Shown piece by piece: positions 1-11,036 of a stretch of 27,239 nt of DNA (positions within the stretch are counted from its first letter, which is position 1; every line of letters begins with the position of its first letter). The stretch is from positions 42,759-69,997 of the forward strand of contig BMAT01006140.1 in assembly GCA_019649035.1 (NCBI GenBank). Reading direction: 5' to 3'. The position numbers and the translations under genes were made by a program. The DNA comes from Elysia marginata (lineage: Eukaryota > Mollusca > Gastropoda > Plakobranchidae). The notes under the pieces were generated by a model, which had not been told where the DNA came from, did no database searches, and saw nothing but the letters and a program-made list of their open reading frames with translations.

Positions 1-130
1 CATCATCATCATCATCATCATCACCTGCATCATGAGCAGCAGCAAAAGCAGAGTAAAATATAAGTATAATCATAGTTATCATCGCCAGTATCAGCATCGT
101 CATGATTACCATCATTGTCGCTGTCGTCGA
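1..130. repeat. (CAT)n microsatellite and CAT/CGT-rich flank
   Basis: Eight perfect CAT units open the sequence (1-24), followed by about 100 bp of interrupted CAT/CAG/CGT triplets. The 75-residue ORF that runs through it is His/Ser/Arg-rich, as expected from triplet repeats, and is not credible as a gene. The contig probably starts here because assembly broke at the repeat. Confidence 0.85.
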
Positions 131-900
131 AATACATCTGTATCAAAAATCATCAATGTTTTTAAACTGATCATTTCAATTTTTTTTCTATTCATAGTAA
201 TTTTGATATCCACTCTCTGCGTTAATTCTAATATCAAAACGTTAACGCATCAGAAATAGTAAGAAACTCAAAGGTTTTCCATACCTCCTTCTTGCCAAAC
301 ACTTTAAATCTTAGTTGGGAGAGAGATTTGAGAGAGAGATTTGGCGCTTTATAAACATTCTCGTCTCTAGGCTACGCATCTTCAATGTTATCACAATAAA
401 CAGACCACTTCGTGTGTATAGATCTTATTTTCCCTATGATGCTTCCCAGCTAATAAATCTCGGGCGGTAACAAACCCAAGAGCGCTTACTTTGCATTTTA
501 TTATTAATTTTTTAAAAGCACCCGGATGGTGAGAAAACTTTATCATTCATATGTGAATAAACAAGTGGTTCGAGCAAAATTCAAATTGAGAAGTTACATC
601 TCCGTGAACAAAAAAGATAATACATCCATGAACGTAACTCTAAGCAGTTAAACAGTTGCTCTATCAAATACATGTACCCGTCTTTTTTTTTTCTTAAAAA
701 ATAAATAAAAACAAAACTAGAAAATTCTTTGTTAACGTGCGAGTTAGGGTGGGGGAGGAGGAGTCGATACATCAATTATTAACACTTGCAGTTGTGCATT
801 AGATTTCTTCAAGTAATTTGAAATTTAAAGAAAATTGTCAACACGAATAAGTCGCATTTTGCAGCTAGTTAAGGATATATATGTTTACTCACCATCTGTT
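131..900. other. Upstream non-coding DNA, no recognisable feature
   Basis: This AT-rich stretch has short homopolymer runs and only short, stop-broken ORFs. I see no domain, RNA gene or repeat signature in it. Confidence 0.5.
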
Positions 901-990
901 CTCCCCCCCCTCTTCTTTCTCTCCCCCCCCCTCTCTCGCTCTGTCTGTCTGTCTGTCTGTCTATCTGTCTGGCTATCTATCTATCTATCT
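901..990. repeat. Compound C-run/(CT)n/(CTGT)n/(CTAT)n microsatellite
   Basis: Two runs of eight or nine C are followed by CT dinucleotides, then CTGT units and finally CTAT units ending at 990. The + strand is a polypyrimidine tract over most of this length. Confidence 0.9.
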
Positions 991-1430
991 CACCTAAAGC
1001 TATAATGTTTATTTGTTTTTCAAGATCATGGAAAGATTTATTAAAACACTGCCTTGATATATGGCCCTATAGTTTACATGTACTATTTTCTTTAAGTTCG
1101 TTGTTTGATTTTCTTTCTGTCTGTAATGTGATTTTAGTCTCATAAAATAGTCTAAAATGAATCTTGGGTATATTTTCATCCAGGAACTTGATATTTGGTC
1201 TCCAGTCACAAAGATGCACGGAGATCGCATATGTTTGTTTTGCATAATTTCCAATTTCAAGTGTTTGTTTACCGACCGCCGTGTAATTCACACGCACACA
1301 AAGCGAGTGTTTGGTTTGGGTACCGATATGGTTGTTTGTTTTGAATCTTGCAGATACTCTGCCGAGTCCATGCTACGGTTTTATGGAAATACCCCTCTTC
1401 TTCTCGTTATGCGGACTCTTTTATTTCTCC
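991..1430. other. Non-coding spacer between pyrimidine tracts
   Basis: The stretch holds several overlapping short ORFs on both strands. None is low-complexity-free over a useful length or resembles a family I know. No feature supported. Confidence 0.4.
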
Positions 1431-1655
1431 CTCTTTCTTAACTCACCTCTTTCTCGTTCATACTCTTCTTTCGTTCATCAACTCTCTCTCTGTCTCTGTC
1501 TCTCTTTCTCCTATCTGCTCTCTTCATCGTCTGTCTCTCTACCACTGTCCTCTCTTTCTATACCATCTCTCTCATGCCTCAATTATGTAGCAAAAATATA
1601 AATATCCTCATCTTGCTTCATATGGCCTCTTCCCATTCCCCCTTCTTCCAACTGG

Positions 1656-1728
<73 letters not shown>

Positions 1729-1935
1729 AAGAATTTATCTTATCTCTCTCCCTTTATCTCGTTTACCCGGAATGTCTCCCTCTCTTTTTTTTTCCTTTAT
1801 CTGTGCCTCGGTTTATTTCTGCTTTTCCACTCAACTTTCCCCTATCTTTCTCTCTTCTCTTTCATACCATGCGCATCTTTTGTTCTCTCGTTCTTCTATT
1901 ATTAGTACTTCTTTTTTCTCTTTTTCTTCATCTAA
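1431..1935. repeat. Long CT-rich polypyrimidine region with (CT)n(CTAT)n core
   Basis: About 500 bp is strongly pyrimidine-biased on the + strand. The core at about 1659-1728 is nearly pure (CT)n interrupted by TTT and running into CTAT units. The Ser/Leu/Phe-rich ORFs of 96 and 142 residues that cross it come from the repeat, not from a gene. Confidence 0.9.
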
Positions 1936-4590
1936 GTTATTCGTTTTCCTTGCCATCTCTGTCCATCAGCGTATATTTGATGCGTCTCTTGAAAGACATT
2001 AAAGGTTTCATTGATTTTATCTTGTGATATGAAATCACATGTTTCGATTGCAACTTAAAAATCCGTTGGTTTTGTTTGCTCAGGTGATCATGGGTTGCAC
2101 ACATCATGTTGCAACTATGATTTTCTTTCAAAAGGATCTTCTAGAAGTATTTTTATATCCCTGGTTCCCAACATTGGTTGGATATTTCGATTGGACTGGG
2201 TGGACTTGATTTTCACCACATGTTTCATAGTTTGATTGTACAATTTTAAGATATTCATCCCTTTTCCCCCCGCCCCTTAAAAGTTCAATTACACCCTCTT
2301 TTTCTGCTTCATTACAGTATGTATAACTCATGTATATAAACAGAGATCACATTAGTTTACTCTCATACAGATTCAAATGCAATGGCTATGAGTCTTCAGT
2401 TAACAGATACTACCAAAAATTACACTTAGCAATCTTTGCACAAGCTCTACTCAAACTATAAAACTGCAAAAACAAAAAAAAACAAAAAGTTGTTAGTTAC
2501 GTTAGCTACAAGCTTCTCTCTTCGACTTCAAGTTGATAACTTAATTTCACAATATACGAAAAGATTGATTTTAAAGTTAGTGTTTTATAACTTGAAAAGA
2601 TTATAATAGTAATGTTCATGAAAATTTATCGTCATGTTTATAACTGCTTACCCGGTAATATAATAAATGTTTGCTTGCTTTCTTCCAAATCCTTCTTCTA
2701 TCTCTTTCTCCTCTAACTTTCGTTCCTTTCCCTTCCCCTCTCTTTTTTGTATTTTATATTTGATTGTCCTGGCTAGCCCTCCTCGTGCTGGCAGCTGCCT
2801 TGATTCCTAAATTGCAATTATCTTTTTAGGTGATGTTTTAAAATCTGAAGAGTGAAATTAACTTTATCTCTGAATTTCCTCGCTCGGTTTTAAAGAGTTA
2901 TAACAGAAAGGGCCACTTTATTCATAACTCAAAGTTAAGCTTATTGATAAGCCAAATGAATGTTTTCCTTTTAAGTGTATGATAACAAATTATCTTGTCG
3001 ATATAGAAACAATTAATTGTCACTCATACTCTTTAAAAAAAACAAGAACCTGAAAATGCTTGATAGGTGGACTTTTGGAATAGTGTTACAATGTACGCAA
3101 AAATACATGTAATTCAACTGTGTTGCTTCACTTACTGTAAGTGATATTTGTTGATTTTATCATTGTGGTAACGCTGTAAAAATTTGTTATGATAAAACTA
3201 TCCATTGACTGGGAAAAGTTATTTGCTTTATAAATCAGAATAGATAGTTGGGGCAGCCACTGTGCAAAATGTTATTGTAAAAAGATTTAAGATACTGGTG
3301 CATTCAAGTAGGCTTAGAGCGAACATGGCTGAGAAAAAACGCCATCCTTTGTACATGGTATGATTGGAACTTTCGACTTCTGAAGTCTTGCAGTTTCAGC
3401 GCTAAATGGTAATCTTACTTTTTGTGTGTATTTGCCAATGTGCAAACTTTGTTATAGCAGCAGAATAGGGTATGTGATCTGTTATTGCCGTGCTATCCTG
3501 TTAGTCAGTCCGAACGGGACTTCATCCTTCTTTGCTACCACTCACCAAATCATGTGACGTCGCGGCATTTTTTTTTTAAACTATAGGCCTAGGTTATCAA
3601 AACCATAATTATAGGAGTGTTCACTGTATTATATACTCATATATACAAATGTACACTTTTAATATGACATGTGTAAACGCACTTAATATATAAGTAGTTT
3701 TTATTTTAAAATTTAAATTCTTCTTGAAACGTAACTATATGTATATCTAAGCATGAGTGACAATGAAGTTTATTGTATAATTTTTTGCTTTTCTTTTTAC
3801 TTATTATTTCATTGTTGCTTTTTTCATTCAGGCTACTTTAATTAATAATGCAAATGACATCAACCCCCCTCCCCCAACAAAAAATAAGATAAAAATCATA
3901 ACATCAAAATAACAAAAACAAAAAATCATCAAATCCAACAATGTGAAACGTTCATGATTTACAACTTTCAAGGTCTAAAAGTTGTTAACACAATTATTTT
4001 AATCGACAGCAGTTTTAATGTTAGCACAAAGCTAAAATTTGCAAGCAAAGCTGCCATTCATGCCAAGGAGTATTATCGCTTGAGAGTAACATAACTTGTA
4101 ACTGCTTACTTCTAAAAACTGAATTCACAGATAGCGGTGATTCTCCCATGCCAGATTGAGCTTGGAAAGTTTTTTGTTACCCTTTTTTCTAGCCTATCAA
4201 CAAAACGTGTTGTATCATAACACTTCCCAGTGGAATGTATTCTTTCCATAACCGTGCTGCCAACAATCGACGGCCATATCACGTAACTGTGTCTTGCCTA
4301 AATTACAGTTCTGTTCCTGTCAACTCTATAACGTTAAATCTCAGGCGGCAGATAACAATTGGAAAAAAAGAGGAAATTTATTTCAAGCAAAGAGAAAACG
4401 TTCTTGCTACATATATACCATATGCCAGTGCTAAAAACCCCGGTCACGTATGTTGCCGAAATTAAATAACGGGGGTCTTTGGCGTGACGACCCAAATAAA
4501 CGCCATTGTTTCGATAAATGGGGCCTGTATTTTTTAGGTTGGCATAGATTAACTATTGAGGAAGTAGAGTTGATTTGAAAAAATAGAGAA
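1936..4590. other. Upstream non-coding DNA, no recognisable feature
   Basis: This is AT-rich unique-looking sequence with poly-A/poly-T runs and a few pyrimidine patches (about 2690-2750). No ORF above 76 residues and no transposon or RNA signature was seen. One CRE-like TGACGTCG lies at 3554-3561. The gene to the right starts more than 2 kb away, so distal regulatory sequence could be here but nothing specific marks it. Confidence 0.45.
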
Positions 4591-4770
4591 ATCTTGTCAA
4601 TGCATTGTTGGCCTCAAGCCTAGCAGGCACCAAGAAGTCGGTTACCTTCTGTCGCACACACCGGCACACTCCCGCAGCGGTATACTTCCAGATGTGGGAG
4701 CCGTCATGCGGAACGGATCCGCTGTTCGGTAGGGTCCTGTGTGTTTTCTGTACAGCAGCACGGTCACGAG
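4591..4770. other. GC-richer island upstream of the Notch-ligand gene, unassigned
   Basis: Composition rises visibly above the AT-rich surroundings, with several CpG and an ORF of 89 residues starting near 4605 that resembles no family I recognise. It could be an upstream regulatory element, a non-coding exon or an old transposon piece; the sequence alone does not decide. Confidence 0.25.
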
Positions 4771-5079
4771 AACACTTATTTATTGCGCACCTTAGCTGTT
4801 TTTTTTTTCTTAAAATCTCAGCTCTCTTGCCAATCAGTGGCTTGTTGTTTTTTTTATGGTCTTTGTGGGACTAGGTATGTGGGATCTGTGGAACAGAGAA
4901 GGAAATGATTAGAAACCGCGAAATAAATTGCGATGCCTGAAGTGCGCGGTCGTTGCAAAGAGGAAGTAAAAGGGGGAGGATACTGCCTATAGTGCATCAG
5001 TACGTTTATAGCTTTTAAAAAATTGGGGGCAGTTAAAATTTTTAAAAAGACAATAGCCTGGTTGAGAGAGATGAAGGTC

Positions 5080-5225
5080 TGAATGAGAGAAAGATTTATG
5101 TGAGAAAGAGAGAGAGAGAATTAGGGGGTGGGGATGGGCAGATAGACACTCACAGAGAAAGAAGAGAAAAACATAAAGAGAAAGTTAAACAACCAGAGGG
5201 GGAGGAATCAAGAAGGGGGAAAGTT
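5080..5225. repeat. GA-rich polypurine tract
   Basis: Interrupted GAGA, GAAA and GGGA units cover about 145 bp on the + strand with no coding potential. A TGTGAGAA octamer matching the CSL/Su(H) consensus YGTGRGAA lies at 5099-5106, but in a repeat this purine-rich it may well be accidental. Confidence 0.7.
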
Positions 5226-6690
5226 TTTTAGGTGTTAGAAGTTAGATTTACTTCATTCGCCCCATCTTTTAGTTATATTAAAGAAAAAACATAACGCAAT
5301 AAAAAAAAGCGGAACGCACAGATTACAAGAGTTCGAGGACAATTAAAGCTGAACATAAAAAAAAGTTTTTTTTTCTGTGCCCGGTTTTTTTTTTTTTAAT
5401 TTTTGAAGTTGTCAAAATCACGGCAACTGATATCAATTGCGCTTTCACATTGAATCGGAGGGGGCACGGGCGTTGAAATGCGGGTAATTATTTCAAGGTG
5501 TTATTGCATACCTGACTGCGCGCAGAAAATAATTATAAATGCCTAGCTACTCATTATTATTAACGATCACAAAGCTACGGGTTTTTCTTTGCAATTTAAA
5601 AATATAATCGCTTTAAAAGGGTCATAAAAATTCTTAATGCGTACCATTAATCCTGTACGTTCATTGAATCAAAGGGTTGTATATGCCTTCAACAAAATAA
5701 TGTTCCCCACAACTGACTGATGGTGGAAAGCTGCAGCATAGCACGGAACAGACTACAATTAATCATTATGAAACAAAACATTTGGCATATCACTAAAAGT
5801 TTTATCCTTAGCAATAAATACACTGAAATGGGGTGGGTTTTTTTAAAATGTCAGATTATTGACAAAAGGGATGGAAAGGTGTGATTTTTCATTCTTTTGT
5901 TGAAGGATTAACCCGCACCACTTTGTTCGATTTCTTATCATTTTAATTGCGATTTGAAAGCGTTGGCGCGTTTTCATAATTTCCGAAAATTGTGTCCAAA
6001 GGCTGCTATGTCACCTTGGGTTTCGGTTTTTACGTTATCATGTCTGATTTCTTGATTTTCTAACACCACTTTCAATCCAGCGTAGCCTTAAATGCTCAGA
6101 GTGATAATGTCAAATGTTAGCAGCTCTGAGAAAATGTTATGAAGCTCATCAACTTAAAAGAATATTTTTAAAAAGTATCAAATAAAAGGGAATTCGATTT
6201 TGAGCCATGTATTTTATGATAATTTTTTAGATTCATTCACAGCCACCCTATAATCACCAGAACAGCTATTTTTTTTGTGATTTTCATTTTTATATGGAAT
6301 TTGTTCTAAAATTTTCGTTGTGGATTTTTTTCTAAAGGTTCCCGACAGGTCTGAGAGAGATAAAGGATATGCCTAGTGGCTCAAGAAATAAAATATTCCA
6401 GTTTTACTAACTTGGATATTATTTAATTACATTCGTGACACTAAATTTTCATAACCATAAGAGTATGACATATAAAGACCAGTCAAGAGCAACAAAATGT
6501 AAACTTCCCCTGTTCGGAAGGCAGTTTGGATGTAACAAGTAAACCTCCAAAAGCTGTAAAAGTTTATACGAAACTTCGGAATTCTAAGCCAGGTCCTACC
6601 ATTTTTTGCACGACCTTGAGCAGAGTATAGCAGCCTTTGTCTGTTCATTCGGCCGTCTTTACTAACGACAAAGTGAATCATTCTTATTAC
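5226..6690. other. Proximal upstream region, no gene
   Basis: The DNA is AT-rich with many homopolymer runs and no convincing ORF; the longest, 84 codons on the minus strand near 6427-6681, resembles nothing known. As the 1.5 kb immediately upstream of the first exon it is the natural place for proximal enhancers, but I can name no element with confidence. Confidence 0.4.
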
Positions 6691-6790
6691 CTATGACCAA
6701 GTAACGCCATTATGGCGGTGAGATCTCCATCTGGCCATCATCCCTGATACTCCTTACCAGCTGGAGTCAGAGCCAGGAATGGTGGCGGCC
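6691..6790 (+). promoter_or_regulatory. Probable core promoter / start region of the Serrate/Jagged gene
   Basis: Composition switches here from AT-rich upstream DNA to a GC-richer block that continues through the first coding exon. A 13-bp near-perfect palindrome at 6705-6717 (CGCCAT, one base, ATGGCG) contains two opposed YY1-like ATGG cores. No TATA box is evident, so a TATA-less start is likely. The position, about 440 bp ahead of the preferred start codon, fits a promoter or early 5' leader, but the exact start cannot be read from sequence. Confidence 0.45.
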
Positions 6791-7186
6791 GCTGAACTCA
6801 TTCCGTCTCGTGCAGCACTAGAACCGCACGTCCTCCAACCACCACTGTCAGCCTTCGTCTCTCAACTACCACTATCACTATCACCAATACTATTTCAGCT
6901 GCCTACAGCCACCCAAACAGCCAAAAATCACCATCAGCAGCAGTCGCTTTTCCTGTCCGCGAGGACAAGGCAACCAGAATGCGAGCTCGGCACGCCCAGT
7001 CGACTCCCACTTCCAACACCAGAATCTCGATTTGCGTCGTCGCAATCATCAAGAATCTGGAGACTATTGACACTACCGCAAACTTTGCTTAGCCGCTTAT
7101 CCCATGATAAGCACGGGAGAGCCTGCCGACTGGCCCAGGCTACCTACTATGTGTCGCCTGTGGAGCAGCTCCTCACGGCCGCCTGA
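6779..7186 (+). other. Long upstream ORF overlapping the main start, in the 5' leader
   Basis: This 135-codon ORF (stop at 7184-7186) lies in a different frame from the Notch-ligand reading frame and overlaps both of its candidate start codons. Its ATG has G at -3 and G at +4, a strong initiation context. The predicted product is rich in Pro, Ser, Leu and Gln and resembles no domain I know, so I treat it as leader sequence, not a protein gene. If transcription starts upstream of 6779 it would act as an inhibitory upstream ORF; if transcription starts further in, it is irrelevant. Confidence 0.4.
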
Positions 7187-7298
7187 TCTGTTGCTGCTTC
7201 GCCTGCCGCTGTCTCCCTGCCGCCTACTGCTGGTACCCATTGTGTTACTGCTATTGACTGCCACACGCACCAACGCTTCAGGAGTTTTTCAGTTGCAG
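7149..7298 (+). CDS. Ser/Jag: Serrate/Jagged-type Notch ligand, exon 1 (signal peptide and start of MNNL)
   Basis: This is the first coding exon of a type I transmembrane ligand for Notch receptors, which acts at cell contacts in juxtacrine signalling. From the ATG at 7149 it encodes 50 residues: a charged N-terminus, a long Leu-rich hydrophobic core (about residues 14-37), and a likely cleavage site near TNA at 41-43, then SGVFQLQ. That matches the SGxFxLx motif opening the MNNL domain. It ends at the phase-0 donor CAG/gtgggt. An in-frame ATG at 7104 would add 15 residues, but it has C at -3, while the 7149 ATG has A at -3 and places the signal peptide at the N-terminus. The leader is longer than typical and has two hydrophobic blocks. 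The call rests mainly on the join with exon 2; the start codon is less certain than the gene identity. Confidence 0.83.
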
Positions 7299-8225
7299 GT
7301 GGGTAGCGGTTAAGAATGGTAAACAGAATGCTGCCAGTGTCCATAGTTGCAGTGGAGTCAATGAATTAGACAAAGGCTTTTTTATAACTTCAACTTTCAA
7401 CTCACCAGAATAAAAAAAAGTTCAAAGAAAATATTGTTGTAGTCAGTGAAACCATTGTTAAAATTTTTCTTTAGATTACTCGTTAGGAACTACGTAATTT
7501 AAAAAAAACAACATTTTTTCGATAGCTCTTCTGGGAAAGTCTGTGTCACATATGAACTTAGTTTTGTCTTCGTTTTCCTATTTTATCTTTATATATTTCA
7601 ATTTGTATCATTTTGTGACCAACTCTTTTGCCTCTATTTCACTTTCTTTTTGCTTATCTGCCTAGTTGTCTCTCTGCCTCTCTCTGTCTTTCTCTCTGTG
7701 TGTTTGTCTCTCTGCGTCTCTCACTGTGCTCTCTATCCGTTAAATTTTGTCTGATCAGGTATACGTGAAACATCCTGTTAATCTGAATAGGATAAGCTTA
7801 AATATCTTGATAAACCCGAATCAACATTTCAGCCCAATTGACAAAATTAGCTAGCAATTGCCTGGGCTGAGTCTGGAACTGTTTTTAAAAATAAAACTTT
7901 TGGGATCAATTAATTTTTTTTCAATGTCCTAATGAGATAAGATTTTCCGTCTTTCGATATCACCTCATAGAAGCCAGCATAAGTGATCAAAATGACGAGA
8001 CATTCAAACCCTCCTATCCACATACCCTTGCGAGAATTTTGATCTTGTAAGAATGAAATGATATAAAGTGCCATTGTACATTTTTGTAAAATTAAATATC
8101 ATTCCTTAAAATATCACGTTAAAGGAAACTAAATATTTTAGATTCTTATTAATGTTTAAATATCTTGTTTGGACTTATAAAACTACTTTGGTATTGCTAT
8201 TATGTTTTGTTTGCGGCCTTCTCAG
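7299..8225 (+). other. Intron 1 of the Serrate/Jagged gene
   Basis: The intron is 927 bp, phase 0, with donor gtgggt and an acceptor preceded by a T-rich tract ending in cttctcag. It is AT-rich with a CT/GT-rich patch at about 7660-7735. I see no transposon or RNA gene in it. Reading through either splice site hits a stop soon after the donor, supporting the intron call. Confidence 0.8.
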
Positions 8226-8486
8226 ATTGAGAGCGTTAGGAACGTGCGAGGGGAGACGGCCACAGGCCTATGTTGCGATGGTGGTGACGTCACGCCGTTC
8301 GGCTGCAAGGACCCCTGCGAGACGTACATCCAGGTTTGTTTGAAGGAGTTTATGGACCGCGTCTCTATGGTGGGCTCTTGCACGTTTGGTAACGCTACAA
8401 CTGGCGTTTTGGGAGGCAACGAGTTCGACTACTCACTGAGCAGGCCGGAGACGAGTATCGAGCTGCCGTTCGACTTTGCCTGGCTG
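8226..8486 (+). CDS. Ser/Jag: Serrate/Jagged-type Notch ligand, exon 2 (MNNL domain)
   Basis: The 87 codons (protein residues 51-137) encode most of the MNNL domain, which precedes the receptor-binding DSL domain in Notch ligands. Visible family marks are a CC pair at 66-67, further Cys at 77, 81, 88 and 102, the block CETYIQVCLKEF at 81-92, CTFG at 102-105, and GGN at 113-115. The LPFDFAW at 130-136 is the Jagged-like version of a motif that reads differently in Delta. NAT at 106-108 is a possible N-glycosylation site. The exon is flanked by ag acceptor and gtgagt donor, both phase 0, and ends just after FAW. From memory, vertebrate JAG1 exon 2 ends at about the same place. The protein is incomplete: DSL, EGF repeats, cysteine-rich region and membrane span lie beyond the window. 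A TGACGTCA (CRE) octamer falls within the coding sequence at 8284-8291. The family call is firm; the exact orthology is not tested. Confidence 0.93.
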
Positions 8487-8492
8487 GTGAGT

Positions 8493-9555
8493 AACTGCAT
8501 GCAAGAGTCGCTCTGATTGTCAAAGCTTAAATTATACGGTGACTTTTTGGCCAAGAGAGAATGGAGATTTTTTATTACTATTTCACCGGTGTAATAAATT
8601 CATAAATCAAATCTTCCACACGAATTAGTATAGTGCTGGTTTTTTCCCATTCATTTAACATAAATTCGTTGATCAATGCTTTTTAAAGGGAGGGAGTTAA
8701 AATATGCTTATCCAAGAATCTGGAGCATCTACGGGGCTGTTGTGTGACGAAGCTCTCTTTTGTGTAAAAATCACAACAAAGTACCCCTCAGCAAGCTCAT
8801 CTGTGGGTTGGGGTAGTTCAGCAAAAAAAAACAAAAAAAAAACACTAAGTACTTAATATAAGCTTAGGGACTACCTTTTACAAAGTGGGTAAATGAAGCT
8901 ACTCTAAACGAATGTTTAAGGTTCATGCAATAGCCTAGCCCTAAAACATTTCTAACCACCGGGTGAGTTAAATGAAGGGCGACATGCCTCATTGTACTGC
9001 GGGTGGTTCTGTGAAGAGCAACAGAATTCCCGTACACAAAATCTTAACTAAGCACAGATATTTTGTTTATGGTTGAACCAGTGTCACTCAAAATAAACCC
9101 GTCTGAACTCACAAATATATAATTAATATGTAGTTGACTCAATTTGAATCCAGTACAGAAGGATACGTTTATGTTATCGCACTGAACTTTACCCGTTTGA
9201 AGCCCTCTGGTGCTGAAGAACAAAAGTCAAGGGCAAGAAGATACACACCTATAAATTTTATGTAAAGCTGCAATAACGCTAATGTCTCGTGCGCTGGGCT
9301 TGTAACGTTCTATGCCCGTTTCATTGACCCCTTCAACGAACGATTTTAAATTCACCGATTAGACAAGGCTAGTATTCTTACATAATGATGACATTTTTGT
9401 GTCGTTCCTTTTGGTCTCCTGTCCGGTTTTCTCTTTTCCTGTCTTTCTGTATCAGTTTTATTTTATGTAACTCCATTTGCCAGAATTAGATATTACGGTA
9501 CTCTTTCTTTTAATCAGTTTACGCGTTTCTGTTTTCCTCTTTAACCGCTGACCCC
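8493..9555. other. Intron 2, first kilobase: no distinct feature
   Basis: The sequence is AT-rich, with A-runs at 8821-8842 and no ORF or repeat signature. Nothing supported beyond being intronic. Confidence 0.5.
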
Positions 9556-9662
9556 CCTCCCTTCTCTCTCTCTCTCTCTCCCTCTTGCTCGCTCTCTCTC
9601 TCTTTCTCTATCCCTCTTTCTCTGTCTCTGTCTCTGTCTGTCTCACCCTCTCTCTGTCTGCC

Positions 9663-9708
<46 letters not shown>

Positions 9709-9745
9709 TACCTATCTATCTATCTCTACCTCCATCTCTCTCTCT
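9556..9745. repeat. (CT)n / (CTGT)n / (CTAT)n compound microsatellite
   Basis: About 190 bp of nearly pure pyrimidine on the + strand: CT dinucleotides, then CTGT, another CT block (about 9666-9694), then CTAT and CTAC units. The Ser/Leu-rich 78-residue ORF starting at 9585 is repeat-derived. Confidence 0.92.
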
Positions 9746-10975
9746 TTTTCTTGCTCTTATTCTCGAGCATGCCCGTTATATACTTTTTCTCAATACGAGT
9801 GAATGCCTGCAATGTAAATAGAAAAAGGCCATGTAGTGCAAAGCAATATTTTCAAACGCAAAGCAAAAGCTAAGATACCACTAGTCTCACCCTCAGTCTT
9901 TCAAGTTTAAACCCACCCTCGTACAGCCGTCGTCGGAAAATTGAATTGAGTATTAAGTTTTCTCTTTGAATAGAGTGCACAGCGGCTGACAAAGAAAAAC
10001 AAGGAGAAGAAAGAAAAAAAAAGCGTTACGGAGAGGGAGTTAAGGGTAATCGTCTATTGAACAAGTAGTAGGGCAAGTAGTGTAAATTAGGTAAAATCTA
10101 TCCGCAACATTGTTACACGAAAGAAAGTATTCTAAAACGACTAGTCTTGTGAAATAACTGGGCGATATGGTTTCACTATAAAGTTGATGAGCTCGAAAAT
10201 GAAAAAAAATACTGATTTGCATGGATTCACATTATTTAAATTTATGAAATTAAACGAGGGCAGAGTATATATCCAACTGTTGTTGATTTTTATTTATAAT
10301 TCATCAGTTTCAAACTCTGGTAACACCATGATTGTGTTCAAGATTGGTACAAGTTGTCGCTAGCTTTAGTATAATAGAATTAAAAAGCTATATCCCGTCA
10401 ATGTGGTTCTGTTAACCACCATCTTGTCATTGCTGATAGTGTTTCAACAACCTTATACATACCTTTTTGGTAACTTGGGTGTTGAAATAAAATTATGTAT
10501 CTAATGTAATCTATCCAGTTTCGGTTTTCATTACATGATGTGTTGATAAAAATAGCGTAAGCATTAACCTATACATAAGCCTTAATTTGTGCACCGATTC
10601 TTGTAAAGAGATGGACCAACTAGCATCAAAATTTATAAAGAAACCTCTGGGCAAGCACTTTTAAAATTTAATTTCTGTGCTTGCAGAAATACCTAATGTT
10701 GTATTCGAAGCAAGAGTCAGTAAACCAGAAACCATAATTATTCTGTTGACAACATAATTATTAGCTGTTCGATATTTAACAAACTATATACTCTTATGTC
10801 TATAATGAATTGATGCTCTTGGCCCTAAACCCTCTGGGAGTATATGGAAGATTAGTAATTTGAAGATCAACATTTCCACTTTTCTGTGCCTCTGTCTTAA
10901 TTACCTTTTGAAGCCAGGCTCGTCTAGCACATTTAATCTAGCATTGTATTTCATGGCATAAAAAAATCAGGAATC
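9746..10975. other. Intron 2 stretch, no recognisable feature
   Basis: AT-rich sequence without coding potential above 60 codons, and no repeat or RNA signature visible. Confidence 0.45.
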
Positions 10976-11036
10976 TAGATTGACAGATAGATAGGTAGGT
11001 ATATAGGTAGGTAGGTAGGTAGATATACAGATAGAT
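10976..11036. repeat. (GATA)n/(GGTA)n microsatellite
   Basis: GATA, GGTA and related tetranucleotides run up to the left edge of the foldback element. A second GATA/GACA patch lies at about 11270-11302, beyond its right side. The foldback may have inserted into or next to a tetranucleotide array. Confidence 0.8.

Noticed and set aside
1574-2002. 142-codon + strand ORF
   Set aside because: It is read through a (CT)n polypyrimidine region and is almost entirely Ser/Leu/Phe; an artefact of the repeat.
7104-7148. N-terminal extension of the ligand from the ATG at 7104
   Set aside because: It has a weak context (C at -3, A at +4) and would bury the signal peptide behind 15 polar residues; the ATG at 7149 is preferred, though not proven.
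8152-8343. 63-codon ORF overlapping exon 2 in another frame
   Set aside because: It starts in intron 1 and is a shadow of the MNNL exon; its Arg/Ala-rich tail matches no family.
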